Notes: generated by a model not told the origin, from the sequence alone. A stretch of 64,000 nt of DNA from Aureimonas endophytica (GCF_014642635.1 NZ_BMIQ01000002.1:124001-188000), one strand, 5' to 3'. Positions 8,111 through 17,286 are shown, counted from the stretch's first letter. Numbers and translations are program-made.

Positions 8111-9664
8111 CTATTTCTTCTTCGGCGGCAGGCCGGGGAAGCCGCCGGGGGCGCCGAGGCCCGGCAGGCCGCCGGCGCCGAGGCCGGGCAGGCCCTTCGG
8201 CAGGCCGGGCAGGCCGCGCGCCTCGGCCATCTTGGCCATGGCCTCGAGCTGCTTCGGATCGAGCTTGGAAAGATCCGGCATGCCGCCCATGCCGCCGCCC
8301 GGCAGACCCATCTTGGCGCCGAGGCCGCCCATCAGCTTGCCCATGATGCCGGCGCCCTTGCCGCCCTTGCCGCCCATGGCCTTCATCATGTCGGCCATCT
8401 GGCGGTGCATCTTCAGAAGCTTGTTGATGTCGGCGGCATCGGTGCCGGAGCCGGCGGCGATGCGCTTCTTGCGGCTGTGCTTCAGGAGATCGGGATTGGC
8501 GCGCTCCTCGCGCGTCATGGAGGAGATGATGGCGAGCTGGCGCTTCAGCAGCCGGTCGTCGAGGCCGGCGGCCGAGATCTGGTCCTTCATCTTCGCCATG
8601 CCGGGCATCAGGCCCATCAGCCCGCCCATGCCGCCCATCTTCTGCATCTGGCCGATCTGGTCGGCCAGATCGTTCAGGTCGAACTTGCCCGACTGCATCT
8701 TCTTGGCCATCGCCGCGGCCTTTTCCGCGTCGATGGTCTCGGCGGCGCGCTCGACGAGCGAGACGATGTCGCCCATGCCGAGGATGCGGTCGGCGATGCG
8801 CGCCGGATAGAACTCCTCCAGCGCGTCCATCTTCTCGCCGGTGCCGATCAGCTTGATCGGCTTGCCGGTGACGGCGCGCATCGACAAAGCCGCGCCGCCG
8901 CGCCCGTCGCCGTCGACGCGGGTGAGGACGATGCCGGTGATGCCGACGCGATCGTCGAAGGAGCGGGCGAGATTCACCGCGTCCTGGCCGGTGAGGGAAT
9001 CGGCGACGAGCAGGATCTCGTGCGGGGCCGAGCGCTGCTTGATCTCGGCCATCTCGGCCATCAGCGGCTCGTCGATATGGGTGCGGCCGGCGGTGTCGAG
9101 AATGAGGATGTCGTAGCCGCCGAGCCTGGCGGCCTGGGCGGCGCGGCTGGCGATCTCGGTCGGGCCCTGGCCGGCGATGATCGGCAGCGTCGCGACGCCG
9201 ACCTGCTCGCCGAGAATGCGCAGCTGCTCCTGGGCGGCCGGGCGGCGCGTGTCGAGCGAGGCCATCAGCACCTTGCGGCGCTGCTTCTCGAGGAGCCGCT
9301 TGGCGATCTTGGCCGAGGTGGTGGTCTTGCCCGAGCCCTGGAGGCCGACCATCATGATGGTGACGGGGGCGGGGGCGTTGAGATCGATCGCCACCTGATC
9401 GTGGCCGAGCGTCGCGACGAGCTCGTCATGGACGATCTTCACGACCATCTGGCCGGGCTTGATCGACTTCAGGACCGTGGCGCCGACCGCCTTCTCGCGC
9501 ACGCGCTCGGTGAAGGAGCGCACGACCTCCAGCGCGACGTCGGCTTCCAGCAGCGCGCGGCGAACCTCGCGCAGCGCCGCCGCCACGTCGTTCTCCGAAA
9601 GCGCGCCGCGCCCGGTCAGGTTGTTGAGGATCGAGCCGAGCCGATCCTGCAGCGAGTCGAACAT
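8111..9664 (-). CDS. ffh: Signal recognition particle protein Ffh
   Basis: Ffh binds SRP RNA and signal peptides of nascent membrane proteins and docks with FtsY. The 517-aa protein has the N domain ([20 protein letters not shown]), the GTPase G domain with [30 protein letters not shown] and [10 protein letters not shown], and the M domain with Gly/Met-rich stretches such as [15 protein letters not shown] long Gly/Leu/Pro-rich tail follows. I chose the ATG at 9664 because it gives the family N-terminus. The partner receptor gene ftsY lies at about 19.5 kb. Confidence 0.97.
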   Translation of the reverse strand: MFDSLQDRLGSILNNLTGRGALSENDVAAALREVRRALLEADVALEVVRSFTERVREKAVGATVLKSIKPGQMVVKIVHDELVATLGHDQVAIDLNAPAPVTIMMVGLQGSGKTTTSAKIAKRLLEKQRRKVLMASLDTRRPAAQEQLRILGEQVGVATLPIIAGQGPTEIASRAAQAARLGGYDILILDTAGRTHIDEPLMAEMAEIKQRSAPHEILLVADSLTGQDAVNLARSFDDRVGITGIVLTRVDGDGRGGAALSMRAVTGKPIKLIGTGEKMDALEEFYPARIADRILGMGDIVSLVERAAETIDAEKAAAMAKKMQSGKFDLNDLADQIGQMQKMGGMGGLMGLMPGMAKMKDQISAAGLDDRLLKRQLAIISSMTREERANPDLLKHSRKKRIAAGSGTDAADINKLLKMHRQMADMMKAMGGKGGKGAGIMGKLMGGLGAKMGLPGGGMGGMPDLSKLDPKQLEAMAKMAEARGLPGLPKGLPGLGAGGLPGLGAPGGFPGLPPKKK

Positions 9665-9901
9665 ACCGTTCCGCCCTTGATCCTTGCGAAAGGCGGGACG
9701 TGGCCACGACCCGGCACCTCCGCAAGAGAGGTTGCGACAGAGCAAAGCGAGATCGCATCCGCGGGCGAAACTCGCTGGCGGATGTTGACCTCCGGGCGGC
9801 TCGGTCGATCGATCGTGATCGACGGCAAGGGACCCGGTCGGTGGCTCGCGGACAGACCTGTCGCGGTTTGGGCGGGCTAAAGCACGAAAGGGGCGGGAAA
9901 G

Positions 9902-10600
9902 TCAAATTCCCGGCGCGTAAACCTTCCCGGGCAGAGGGAAGCAGGCGGCATAGCGCCGGGCGAGATCGGCCGCGCCCTCGATCCGCAGCAGACCCTCGGC
10001 CGCCAGCGCCTCGGCGGGCACGCCGCCATAGAGAAAGGCCGCAGCGCCCCGCGCCGGACCGACGAAGACGAGATCGGCCCCGGCCGGTGCCTCCGTCGGC
10101 GCGATGGCGAAGCGGCCGTCGCCGATCGCGCCCCGGAAATTCGCGTCCGGCAGGTGGAAGGCGACCGTCAGGCCGAGCCCGGCCGCGCGCTCGGCATCGA
10201 ACATGGTGCGCATCGAGAGAAGCAGGGAGGCGGCCGAGAAGGGCAGCGTCGGGTCGTGCGCCGGCGAGCGCGCCGCCCAGCGGCCCAGCGCCTGGAAGAT
10301 CGGTTCCGACTCGAAACCCCAGGCGGTGAGCTCGTAGACCTGCACGGCGGCGGGCGGCGGCAGGCGGCGTCGGCGGATCACGCCCGCCGCCTCCAGCCCT
10401 TCGAGCCGCTGCGTCAGGACATTGGCGCTGAGGCCGGGCAGGCGGGCGCGCAGGTCGGAAAAGCGGGAGGGGCCGAGCATCAGCTCGCGCATGACGAGGA
10501 GCGCCCAGCGCTCGCCGATGAGGTCCATGGCATGGGCGGTGGCGCAGGCATCCTCGTAATGCCGCTTCGTTCGCGGCTCGGTTATTTTTTCTGATTTCAT
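9902..10600 (-). CDS. HxlR-family transcriptional regulator with C-terminal ligand-type domain
   Basis: The 232-aa protein has an N-terminal winged helix of HxlR type: CATAHAMDLIGERWALLVMRELM, then FSDLRARLPGLSANVLTQRL, at about residues 19-70. The C-terminal half (residues about 110-232) is a separate alpha/beta domain as in longer HxlR proteins and may sense a ligand. It is divergent from the VOC and DUF1428 genes with an 87-nt intergenic space, so it likely controls them. An inverted AGTT/AACT repeat touches its start codon, which fits autoregulation. The inducer is unknown. Confidence 0.88.
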   Translation of the reverse strand: MKSEKITEPRTKRHYEDACATAHAMDLIGERWALLVMRELMLGPSRFSDLRARLPGLSANVLTQRLEGLEAAGVIRRRRLPPPAAVQVYELTAWGFESEPIFQALGRWAARSPAHDPTLPFSAASLLLSMRTMFDAERAAGLGLTVAFHLPDANFRGAIGDGRFAIAPTEAPAGADLVFVGPARGAAAFLYGGVPAEALAAEGLLRIEGAADLARRYAACFPLPGKVYAPGI

Positions 10601-10617
10601 AGTTGCAAAAGATAACT
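10601..10617. promoter_or_regulatory. Candidate HxlR operator
   Basis: AGTT and AACT are inverted arms separated by nine bases in an AT-rich patch next to the HxlR start codon and in the divergent promoter region. The location suits a repressor that controls both directions. The proposal rests on position and symmetry. Confidence 0.4.
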
Positions 10618-10687
10618 TTGTGGCTCAATTCTGTCAACGAGGCGGCGGCCGGACAGGGCCGCCGGATAGGGGAGGAAAGGACATCCG

Positions 10688-11122
10688 ATGTCGAAGCTGA
10701 TCTTCATCAATCTGCCGGTCGCCGATCTCGCCCGGTCGATCGCCTTCTACGAGGCGCTCGGCGCGCGCCGGAACCCGCAATTCTCCGACGAGACGGCGGC
10801 CTGCATGGTGGTGTCGGACGTGATCCACGTGATGCTTCTCACCCATGCGAAATATCGCCAGTTCACGACGAAGCCGATCGCCGACGCCCGGGAGGTGAGC
10901 GCGGTGCTGCTCTGCCTTTCGGCCGAAAGCCTCGCGGCGGTGGACCAAGCGGTGAGCGACGCCGTCGGTGCCGGCGGCCGCCCGGACCCGACGCCGACCC
11001 AGGATTTCGGCTTCATGTACGGCCGCTCCTATGAGGACCCGGACGGCCATATCTGGGAGATCATGTGGATGGACGTCGCGGCCGCGGAAGGCGCGATGGG
11101 CGGCGCCGAGGCGGCGGCCTGA
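10688..11122 (+). CDS. VOC-family (glyoxalase/bleomycin-resistance fold) protein
   Basis: The 144-aa protein has the vicinal-oxygen-chelate fold: MSKLIFINLPVADLARSIAF at the N-terminus, YEALGARRNPQFSD, and the C-terminal DPDGHIWEIMWMD with the usual metal-ligand Glu. A strong Shine-Dalgarno (GGAGG) precedes the ATG. This subgroup (often annotated as lactoylglutathione lyase-like) is frequently paired with an HxlR regulator, as here. The substrate is unknown. It is probably co-transcribed with the DUF1428 gene 31 nt downstream. Confidence 0.85.
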   Translation: MSKLIFINLPVADLARSIAFYEALGARRNPQFSDETAACMVVSDVIHVMLLTHAKYRQFTTKPIADAREVSAVLLCLSAESLAAVDQAVSDAVGAGGRPDPTPTQDFGFMYGRSYEDPDGHIWEIMWMDVAAAEGAMGGAEAAA

Positions 11123-11153
11123 GGCCGGGCCGGGGCAAAGGGAGGAGACGGGG

Positions 11154-11525
11154 ATGAGCTATATCGACGGATTCGTGGTCGCCGTGCCGGTGGCCAACCG
11201 GGAGGCCTATCTGGCGCTCGCCGAGCGCGCCGCCGAGGTCTTCATGGAAAACGGGGCGCTGCGGACGGTGGAGGCCTGGGGCGACGACGTGCCGGAGGGC
11301 AAGGTGACGGATTTCCGCCGGGCCGTCGCGGCCAAGCCCGAGGAGGTGGTCGTCTTCTCCTGGATCGAATGGCCCTCCAAGGCGGTGCGGGACGCGGCGA
11401 TGCCGAAGGTGATGGAGGACCCGCGCATGCCGCAGCCGGGCGAGGCGGCGATCCCCTTCGACGGCAAGCGCATGATCTATGGCGGCTTCCAGCCGATCCT
11501 CGACCGGGCCAAGGGCGGCGCCTGA
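11154..11525 (+). CDS. DUF1428 family protein
   Basis: The 123-aa protein matches the DUF1428 (YbaA-like) family, a ferredoxin-like alpha-beta fold of unknown function: MSYIDGFVVAVPVANREAYL, then VVFSWIEWPSKAVRDAAMPKVM and MPFDGKRMIYGGF-like KRMIYGGFQPIL near the end. The ATG has a GGAGG site about 11 nt upstream. It forms a likely two-gene operon with the VOC gene under the divergent HxlR regulator. No catalytic residue set is established for the family. Confidence 0.88.
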   Translation: MSYIDGFVVAVPVANREAYLALAERAAEVFMENGALRTVEAWGDDVPEGKVTDFRRAVAAKPEEVVVFSWIEWPSKAVRDAAMPKVMEDPRMPQPGEAAIPFDGKRMIYGGFQPILDRAKGGA

Positions 11526-11657
11526 ACTCGTCGCGGAGTCGGGCAACGATCTTCGGCGCAACCCGGCGCCTCGCTTGCGCATTCGGGGAGCGACGCCGCG
11601 CCGGCGCTGGCCGCGCCGGGGCCGCTCATCCGATCCGACAGACAGGGAGAAACGTCG

Positions 11658-12161
11658 ATGGGTCTCTTTTCCAAGGACGTGAAGACGCTGAACGATCTCT
11701 TCGTTCATACGCTGCAAGACATCTACTACGCCGAGAACCAGATCACTAAGGCGCTGCCGAAGATGATCGAGAAGGCGACCGATCCGCAGATCAAGCAGGA
11801 CTTCGAGACGCATCTGCGCGAGACGCAGAACCAGATCAAGCGTCTCGAACAGGTGTTCCAGATGCATGGCGAGAGCGTGAAGGCGGTGACCTGCCCGGCG
11901 ATCGACGGCATCATCAAGGAGACCAACGAACTGGCGGGTGACATCGCCGACAAGGATGTGCTCGACGCCGCGCTCGTCGCCTCGGCCCAGGCCGTGGAGC
12001 ATTACGAGATCACCCGCTACGGCACGCTGATCGCCTGGGCCAAGCAGCTCGGCCGCGACGACTGCGCCAGCGTGCTGAAGCAGAATCTCGACGAGGAGAA
12101 GGCGACGGACGAGAAGCTGACCAAGATGGCGGAAGGCAAGATCAACCGTCAGGCTGCCTGA
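11658..12161 (+). CDS. Ferritin-like DUF892 (YciE/YciF-type) protein
   Basis: The 167-aa all-helical protein belongs to the DUF892 ferritin-like family, associated with general stress responses. Visible signatures are LNDLFVHTLQDIYYAENQI at the N-terminus, FETHLRETQNQIKRLEQVF in the middle and QAVEHYEITRYGTL followed by LDEEKATDEKL, with Glu and His residues in positions that can form a di-metal site. It has a Shine-Dalgarno GGGAGAA before the ATG. It appears to be a single gene ending at a hairpin. Its precise function is not known. Confidence 0.9.
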   Translation: MGLFSKDVKTLNDLFVHTLQDIYYAENQITKALPKMIEKATDPQIKQDFETHLRETQNQIKRLEQVFQMHGESVKAVTCPAIDGIIKETNELAGDIADKDVLDAALVASAQAVEHYEITRYGTLIAWAKQLGRDDCASVLKQNLDEEKATDEKLTKMAEGKINRQAA

Positions 12162-12172
12162 CCGCGACCGCT

Positions 12173-12198
12173 CGGCGGAGGCTGAAACGCCTCCGCCG
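12173..12198. terminator. Hairpin between convergent genes
   Basis: CGGCGGAGGC and GCCTCCGCCG make a perfect 10-bp stem with a TGAAAC loop 11 nt after the DUF892 stop codon. There is no T-run on either strand, so it may stabilise or terminate both convergent transcripts only weakly. Confidence 0.5.
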
Positions 12199-12200
12199 TC

Positions 12201-12470
12201 TCAGGCCGGCCAGAAGCCGTCCGAGCGGAAGTCCTCGGGCAGCGGGCTGAGCTGCTTCAGCATGGTCGCGGCGAAATCGATCTGCATCTTCAGGTGGCGG
12301 ATCTCGGGCGGGATCGGCGCGCCGGTCAGCCGGGCGCGCGCCGCCCAGCGTTCGTAGCCGAGCGCCGCCACCCGCCGCGCCGCCTCGGCATCGACCGGGG
12401 CGGGAAGGGACCGGCCGCCCGGAAAGGCGATGATCCTGCCCATGCCGCCATCATTCTTTTCGCTCGTCAT
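12201..12470 (-). CDS. Conserved small hypothetical protein
   Basis: The 89-aa product from ATG 12470 (MTSEKNDGG) is convergent with the DUF892 gene. I do not recognise a domain. The C-terminal part, HLKMQIDFAATMLKQLSPLP then EDFRSDGFWP, is ordered and looks conserved, whereas the N-terminus is Gly/Pro-rich. No signal peptide or membrane helix is visible. An internal ATG (MGRIIAFPGGRS, 12443) and an upstream in-frame start at 12539 are alternatives. Confidence 0.6.
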   Translation of the reverse strand: MTSEKNDGGMGRIIAFPGGRSLPAPVDAEAARRVAALGYERWAARARLTGAPIPPEIRHLKMQIDFAATMLKQLSPLPEDFRSDGFWPA

Positions 12471-12582
12471 TTCAGAAGGTTCTTCCCGCGCCCCGACATA
12501 AGCCGATCCTGGGGCCGGTCGCTGGCGCCGAACTGACATCGGCGCGGGCGACGGATCGCCCAGTCGGCCGAAGCGACGAGCC

Positions 12583-12957
12583 TCAGTGCTCCACCTTCCG
12601 GATCAGGACGACATTCGGCAGGTCAGCGAAATGCGCGTCGCAGGTGAGAAGATCCGCGCCGCGCCGCCATGCGGTCGCATAGACGATCGCGTCGGCGGTC
12701 GCGAGCCGATGCCGCCGGCAGAATTCCGCCGCCTGGAGCGCCGTCTCCGTGTCGAGAACGGCCAGTCGGCAGGATTGCATGAAGGCCAGGATCGGATCTA
12801 ACCGTTCCTCGCCGGCTTCTCTGAGAACCCATTTGGCGAGCTCGAGCTGGACGATGGTCGGCACGATCCAGTCGTCCGGTCGCGGCAGTTCCTGGCCGAC
12901 CATGGTTCCGGTCGCCGAGCCGACGAGCCATTCGATCCAGGCCGAACTGTCGACCAC
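12583..12957 (-). CDS. vapC: PIN-domain ribonuclease toxin, VapC type
   Basis: The 124-aa protein has the PIN-fold acidic residues: VDSSAWIEW near the start, a Glu in VQLELAKW, and ATADAIVYATAWRRGADLLT followed by CDAHFADLP. Such toxins cleave RNA, often initiator tRNA or rRNA, and are neutralised by the adjacent antitoxin. The start is a GTG 5 nt after the antitoxin stop; the true start might be a few codons upstream. The base composition resembles the neighbours, so recent acquisition is not apparent. The RNA target is unknown. Confidence 0.85.
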   Translation of the reverse strand: MVDSSAWIEWLVGSATGTMVGQELPRPDDWIVPTIVQLELAKWVLREAGEERLDPILAFMQSCRLAVLDTETALQAAEFCRRHRLATADAIVYATAWRRGADLLTCDAHFADLPNVVLIRKVEH

Positions 12958-12962
12958 CCGGC

Positions 12963-13175
12963 TCAGACCCTGTCCTCCCGGTCGCGATAGTCCGTCGTGC
13001 GCGCGCCCTTCATGCTGCCGGCGAGGTCGGATGGCGCCGGGACGGGCACCAGCAGCACCCCGTTTCCCTTGGGAACGAAGACGAGTTCCTGACCGGCCGT
13101 CCAGTTCTGCGCGGCGCGGACGGCTTCGGGGATCGCGATCTCGAACGTCGCCGAGAGCTTTGCGGTGTCAGCCAT
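12963..13175 (-). CDS. vapB: AbrB/SpoVT-type antitoxin (VapB)
   Basis: The 70-aa protein has the swapped-hairpin AbrB-like DNA-binding fold: KLSATFEIAIPEAVRAAQNW at the N-terminus and GQELVFVPKGNGVLLVPV. The C-terminal tail (SMKGARTTDYRDREDRV) would wrap around and inhibit the toxin. It precedes the PIN toxin by 5 nt on the same strand, the usual antitoxin-first order, and probably represses its own promoter together with the toxin. Confidence 0.85.
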   Translation of the reverse strand: MADTAKLSATFEIAIPEAVRAAQNWTAGQELVFVPKGNGVLLVPVPAPSDLAGSMKGARTTDYRDREDRV

Positions 13176-13257
13176 TGCCTTCCCGATCGAGATCGATAGC
13201 TAGCCTGTCGAACTTAAGTCGTCTCTGCCTGTTTCGAAAGCTCCGGGATCGCGGCCC

Positions 13258-14331
13258 TTGCCCTTCAAGCCTTTCCGCAATCCCTATTATGCCGGCCCGG
13301 CATCCGATCATTTCGACGGGCGGCGCTTCTTCAATCCGGGCGGGGAGATGCCGGCGCCCTTCGGCGCGATCCTGCGCTGGCAAATGGCGCGGGGGCGCGA
13401 GGCCTGGGCGCCGGAGGTCGACCACCCGGTGCCGGCCGACCGCCCGCCGCGCTCGGTCGAGGGCGCGCGGCTGCGGGTTCTCGCCATCGGCCATGCGAGC
13501 TTCCTCTACCAGACGGGCGGGCTCAACATCCTCGTCGATCCGATCTTCTCCGAGCGCTGCCCGGACGGCCTCGGCCCGCGCCGACACAATCGGCCGGGCG
13601 TCGCCTTCGAGGATCTTCCGCCGATCCATGTCGTCTGCCTCACCCATTCGCATTACGACCATATGGACCGCGCCACGCTGGAGCGGCTCGACCGGCGCGA
13701 CCGGCCGCGCTTCGTCGTGCCGCTCGGCTGCGACCGCCTGATCCGCGCCTGGCGTCCGGGCGCCGAGGTCTCGGCGCATGACTGGCACGAGCGCGTGGTG
13801 CTCGGCGAGGGCGTGGCGGTGACGTTCGACCCGACGCATCACTGGTCGGCGCGCGGCGTCTTCGACCGGCGGATGACGCTCTGGGCCTCCTTCGCCTTCG
13901 AGACGCCGGCCGGTCTCGTCTATCATATCGGCGATACCGGCTTCTTCGGCGGGCGGAACTACCGGGCCGCCCGCGCGCGCTTCGGCGCGCCGAAGCTGGC
14001 GGTGATCCCGATCGGCGCCTACCGACCGCGCTCGGTGATGCGCCCGCAGCACCAGGACCCGGACGAGGCGGTACGCGGCGCGCTGTTCCTCGGAGCGGAA
14101 TTCGCGCTCGGCAGCCATTGGGGCACTTTCCAACTGACCGACGAGCCGGTCGGCGACCCGCCGGCGCGGCTTACCGCCGCCTGCCGGCGCTGGGGTCTGG
14201 CGCCGGAGCGCTTCGTCGCGGCGCCGCCGGGCCTCGTCGCCGAACTGCCGCTCCGCCTCGACGTTCCGCCGCCGCCGGTGCTCGCCGAGACGCCGGAGAC
14301 CACGGCGCCGAGCCGCCACGCCGAGGATTAG
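13258..14331 (+). CDS. Metallo-beta-lactamase-fold hydrolase (NAPE-PLD/UlaG-like)
   Basis: The 357-aa protein has the MBL metal site THSHYDHMD at about residues 132-140, a second His segment (DPTHHWSARG), an Asp/His segment YHIGDTGFFGG and a terminal region GSHWGTFQLTDEP. Together with FNPGGEMP at the N-terminus this places it with the N-acyl-phosphatidylethanolamine phospholipase D-like hydrolases, so a phospholipid or phosphodiester substrate is plausible but unproven. The start is a TTG that gives MPFKPFRNPYY; the next Met codons would remove conserved residues. It is divergent from the VapBC pair. Confidence 0.85.
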   Translation: MPFKPFRNPYYAGPASDHFDGRRFFNPGGEMPAPFGAILRWQMARGREAWAPEVDHPVPADRPPRSVEGARLRVLAIGHASFLYQTGGLNILVDPIFSERCPDGLGPRRHNRPGVAFEDLPPIHVVCLTHSHYDHMDRATLERLDRRDRPRFVVPLGCDRLIRAWRPGAEVSAHDWHERVVLGEGVAVTFDPTHHWSARGVFDRRMTLWASFAFETPAGLVYHIGDTGFFGGRNYRAARARFGAPKLAVIPIGAYRPRSVMRPQHQDPDEAVRGALFLGAEFALGSHWGTFQLTDEPVGDPPARLTAACRRWGLAPERFVAAPPGLVAELPLRLDVPPPPVLAETPETTAPSRHAED

Positions 14332-14402
14332 GCGCACCGCCCTTGTCCCGCCGCCGTTTCGCCCGAATTCAACCGGTGGAGGCGGATCGACGGGAGGACG
14401 GC

Positions 14403-15812
14403 ATGACGAGCGTGACGGAAGCGGACGGCCCGACGCGAAAGGATGGCGAGCCGAGCCTCGTCCGGGTGATGGGGCCGTGGCTGCTCCTCCTCTTCATCGT
14501 CGGCGACATTCTGGGCACCGGCGTCTATGCGCTGACCGGCCAGGTCGCGAAGGAGGTCGGGGGCGTCGTCTGGCTGCCCTTCCTGGTCGCCTTCGCCGTC
14601 GCCCTTCTCACCGCCTTCTCCTATCTCGAACTCGTTACGAAATATCCGCAGGCCGCCGGCGCCGCGCTCTACACGCACAAGGCCTTCGGCATCCATTTCG
14701 TCACCTTCCTCGTCGCCTTCGCGGTGATGTGCTCCGGCATCACCTCCGCCTCCACCGCCTCGCGCGCCTTCGCGGCGAATTTCTCCAGCGCCTTCGGCCT
14801 CGATCTCGGCGCCTTCGGCGTCTCGCTCGTGGCGCTTCTATTCATGGCGCTGATCGCGCTCGTGAATTTTCGCGGCGTCGGGGAGAGCGTGAAGGCGAAT
14901 GTCGTCCTGACCCTGGTCGAACTGTCCGGCCTCCTCGTCATCATCGGGATCGGCTTCTGGGCGATCGGGCTCGGCGGGGCCGACCTGTCGCGTGCCTTCG
15001 CCTTCGCGCCGGACGCGGAGAAGGGCGTCTTCTGGTCGGTGGTCGCCGGCACGACGCTCGCCTTCTTCGCCATGGTCGGCTTCGAGGATTCGGTGAACAT
15101 GGCGGAGGAATGCCGCGATCCGCACCGCATCTTCCCGCGCGTCCTCCTGTCCGGCCTCGTCATCACCGGCGCGATCTACGTCCTCGTCTCGATCTCGGCC
15201 ATCGCCATCGTGCCGGCCGCCGAACTCGGGGAAGGGGAGACGCCGCTCCTCAAGGTCGTCTCCGCCGGGGCGCCGGGCTTCCCGCTCTGGATCTTCGGCA
15301 TCATCACCATGTTCGCGGTGGCCAATTCCGCCCTGATCAACATGCTGATGGCGAGCCGGCTGCTCTACGGCATGAGCCGCGAGCGGGTGCTGCCGGCTCT
15401 GTTCGGCCGCGTCCATGCCGGGCGGCGCACGCCCTATGTCGCCATCGGCTTCACGACGCTGCTCGCCTTCGCGCTGATCGCCTTCGTCGGCGGGGTGCGC
15501 CAGCTCGGCGCGACGACGGCGCTGCTGCTGCTCTGCGTCTTCACCGTCGTCAATGTCGCCGTCCTGGTGCTGCGGCGCGATCCCGTCGGCCACGAGCACT
15601 TCCGCACGCCGACGGTGCTGCCGGTGCTCGGCGCTCTGTCCTGCGCCTTTCTCGCCGGTCCCTGGACCGGCCGCGACCCCGAGCAATATCTCATCGCCGG
15701 TATTCTCGTGGCGCTCGGCGTCGTGCTCTGGGGCCTCACCGTCTGGGTGAATGCCCGCACCGGCCAGAGGGCCGGCGACCGGGAGATGAAGGAACTCGGC
15801 AAGTTCGGGTGA
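14403..15812 (+). CDS. APC-family amino-acid permease
   Basis: The 469-aa protein has about 12 hydrophobic segments and the APC signature in its first helix, VGDILGTGVYALTGQVAKEV. Later segments include FFAMVGFEDSVNMAEECRDP, typical of cationic amino-acid transporters of this superfamily. It would import amino acids or amines across the inner membrane; the substrate is not evident. The ATG at 14403 is chosen because upstream frames lie within the hydrolase gene. It follows that gene by 71 nt on the same strand and may be co-transcribed. Confidence 0.9.
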   Translation: MTSVTEADGPTRKDGEPSLVRVMGPWLLLLFIVGDILGTGVYALTGQVAKEVGGVVWLPFLVAFAVALLTAFSYLELVTKYPQAAGAALYTHKAFGIHFVTFLVAFAVMCSGITSASTASRAFAANFSSAFGLDLGAFGVSLVALLFMALIALVNFRGVGESVKANVVLTLVELSGLLVIIGIGFWAIGLGGADLSRAFAFAPDAEKGVFWSVVAGTTLAFFAMVGFEDSVNMAEECRDPHRIFPRVLLSGLVITGAIYVLVSISAIAIVPAAELGEGETPLLKVVSAGAPGFPLWIFGIITMFAVANSALINMLMASRLLYGMSRERVLPALFGRVHAGRRTPYVAIGFTTLLAFALIAFVGGVRQLGATTALLLLCVFTVVNVAVLVLRRDPVGHEHFRTPTVLPVLGALSCAFLAGPWTGRDPEQYLIAGILVALGVVLWGLTVWVNARTGQRAGDREMKELGKFG

Positions 15813-15839
15813 GGCGCGCCGGCCCGGCCGCCGCGCCTC
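15811..15839. terminator. Hairpin between convergent permease and esterase genes
   Basis: GAGGCGCG (15811-15818) and CGCGCCTC (15832-15839) pair perfectly, with further GC-rich pairing inside the loop. It overlaps the permease stop codon and lacks a T-run, so a role as a bidirectional terminator is only likely. Confidence 0.4.
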
Positions 15840-15848
15840 GCGCCCTGC

Positions 15849-17156
15849 CTATTCGGCGAGCGGCCTGTCGAACTCGACCTTCACGAGCCGCGTCCTGTCG
15901 CCGGCAATGCCGAAATCGTTGTCGGTGACGAGGATCAGCGTCTTCGGATCGACCACCGCGACGCCCTCGATCTTCTCCGGCATGTCCTTCGCCGTGTCGC
16001 TGTCGAAGACGAGTTCCTTCTTCAGGGCCGCGACGCCCTTGCCGGCGAGTTCGGCCGGCTTCAGCGCTTCGAGGGAAGGGCTGGTCTCGGCCGAATCGAA
16101 GCGCGCCGGCAGCTTGGCCGCGTCCTTCAGATCGACGCGATAGAGTTTCGTCGTCTTCGAGATGCGTTCGAGGACGAGGAGCTGGTCCGGCCCGAGCGCC
16201 GCCATCTCGGAGACCTTCACGTCCGATTGCTTCTGCGCCTTTCTGGCATTGTCCTTGCCGAATGCGGCGGCCTCGTCGACCTCGTAGGCATATTCGGCCG
16301 TCACCGCCTCGGAGGCGATGTCGAAGGCATAGAGGCGGACGGTGCGGGAGGCCTTGTAGGTCTCCTCGTCCGGGTTCACGAGCGGGCTCTGGAGGATGAA
16401 GTAGACCGTCTTCCCGTCCGGCGCGAGGGCGATCGATTCGATGCCGCGATTGAGCTTGCGCTTCATGACGAGGGCCGGGAGCGATCCCGCCACCGGATAG
16501 TCGGCGCCGGCATAGTCGGCCTCCAGGCCCTTCGGCACATAGCGCTTCAGCACCCGGCCATCGGCGGCGACATGCGAGATCGAGGCGCCGTATTCGTCGG
16601 AGACGAAGAAGCTGCCATCCGGCAGATGGACGAGCGATTCGGTGTCGAAGCCGTTCGGCGTCTCGGTCAGCGCCTTGCCGTCGAGGCCATAGGCGCCTTC
16701 GGTCGTCGTCGCCTTCAGCGGGTTGGACAGGCCCGACAGGAGCCTGCCATCCGTGCCCTTCAGCGGGATCGTCTCGGCGATCGTCGCCTTGCCCCCGGCG
16801 ATCGCCAGCCGGTAGATCGAGGGCACGAAGTCCGGGGCCGGAAACATCTTCGCCTTCTTGTCGCCGGCGCAGGCCTTTTCGGTGGAGATGCCGAGCACCT
16901 CCTCCGCCTCGCCGCAATCGACATTCGGCCCGCGATCGGAGATCGTCCAGATCGCGCGGCCGGCCGACCCCGGATCGGCGAAGGCGCCGGAGCCGATGCC
17001 GAGCGTGAGATCCAGCGTCTTGCCGCCCGGCACCTCCGCCTTGGCGAGCGCCTGATCCTCGTAGGCGATCGGCGTGACCGTCGCCTTCGGCGGCTCGGCA
17101 TGGGCGGCGACCGGCAGCAGCGCGGCGCCGGCGAACAGCAGGGAGCGAAGGTGCAT
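15849..17156 (-). CDS. Secreted esterase-like/phytase-like beta-propeller protein
   Basis: The 435-aa protein starts with a Sec signal peptide (MHLRSLLFAGAALLPVAAHA) and has the esterase-like activity of phytase domain (PF13449 type): AIWTISDRGPNVD, then ETPNGFDTESLVHLPDGSFF with VSDEYGASISHV, RGIESIALAPDGKTVYF and IEGVAVVDPKTLILVTDNDF. This fold is a periplasmic beta-propeller proposed to hydrolyse phosphate esters. The substrate is unproven. It is divergent from dapF across about 130 nt and convergent with the permease gene. Confidence 0.88.
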   Translation of the reverse strand: MHLRSLLFAGAALLPVAAHAEPPKATVTPIAYEDQALAKAEVPGGKTLDLTLGIGSGAFADPGSAGRAIWTISDRGPNVDCGEAEEVLGISTEKACAGDKKAKMFPAPDFVPSIYRLAIAGGKATIAETIPLKGTDGRLLSGLSNPLKATTTEGAYGLDGKALTETPNGFDTESLVHLPDGSFFVSDEYGASISHVAADGRVLKRYVPKGLEADYAGADYPVAGSLPALVMKRKLNRGIESIALAPDGKTVYFILQSPLVNPDEETYKASRTVRLYAFDIASEAVTAEYAYEVDEAAAFGKDNARKAQKQSDVKVSEMAALGPDQLLVLERISKTTKLYRVDLKDAAKLPARFDSAETSPSLEALKPAELAGKGVAALKKELVFDSDTAKDMPEKIEGVAVVDPKTLILVTDNDFGIAGDRTRLVKVEFDRPLAE

Positions 17157-17286
17157 CGGTGAAATCCTCTCTCGGCGGGTCCGGGCGAGGTCTAGAAACA
17201 GTTCGTGACGGTCTGGCGACAGGGCCGCCAACGCGAGAATGCGCCGCGATCTGGCATTCGGCCGGGCGATCGGCCATATAGCCCGC

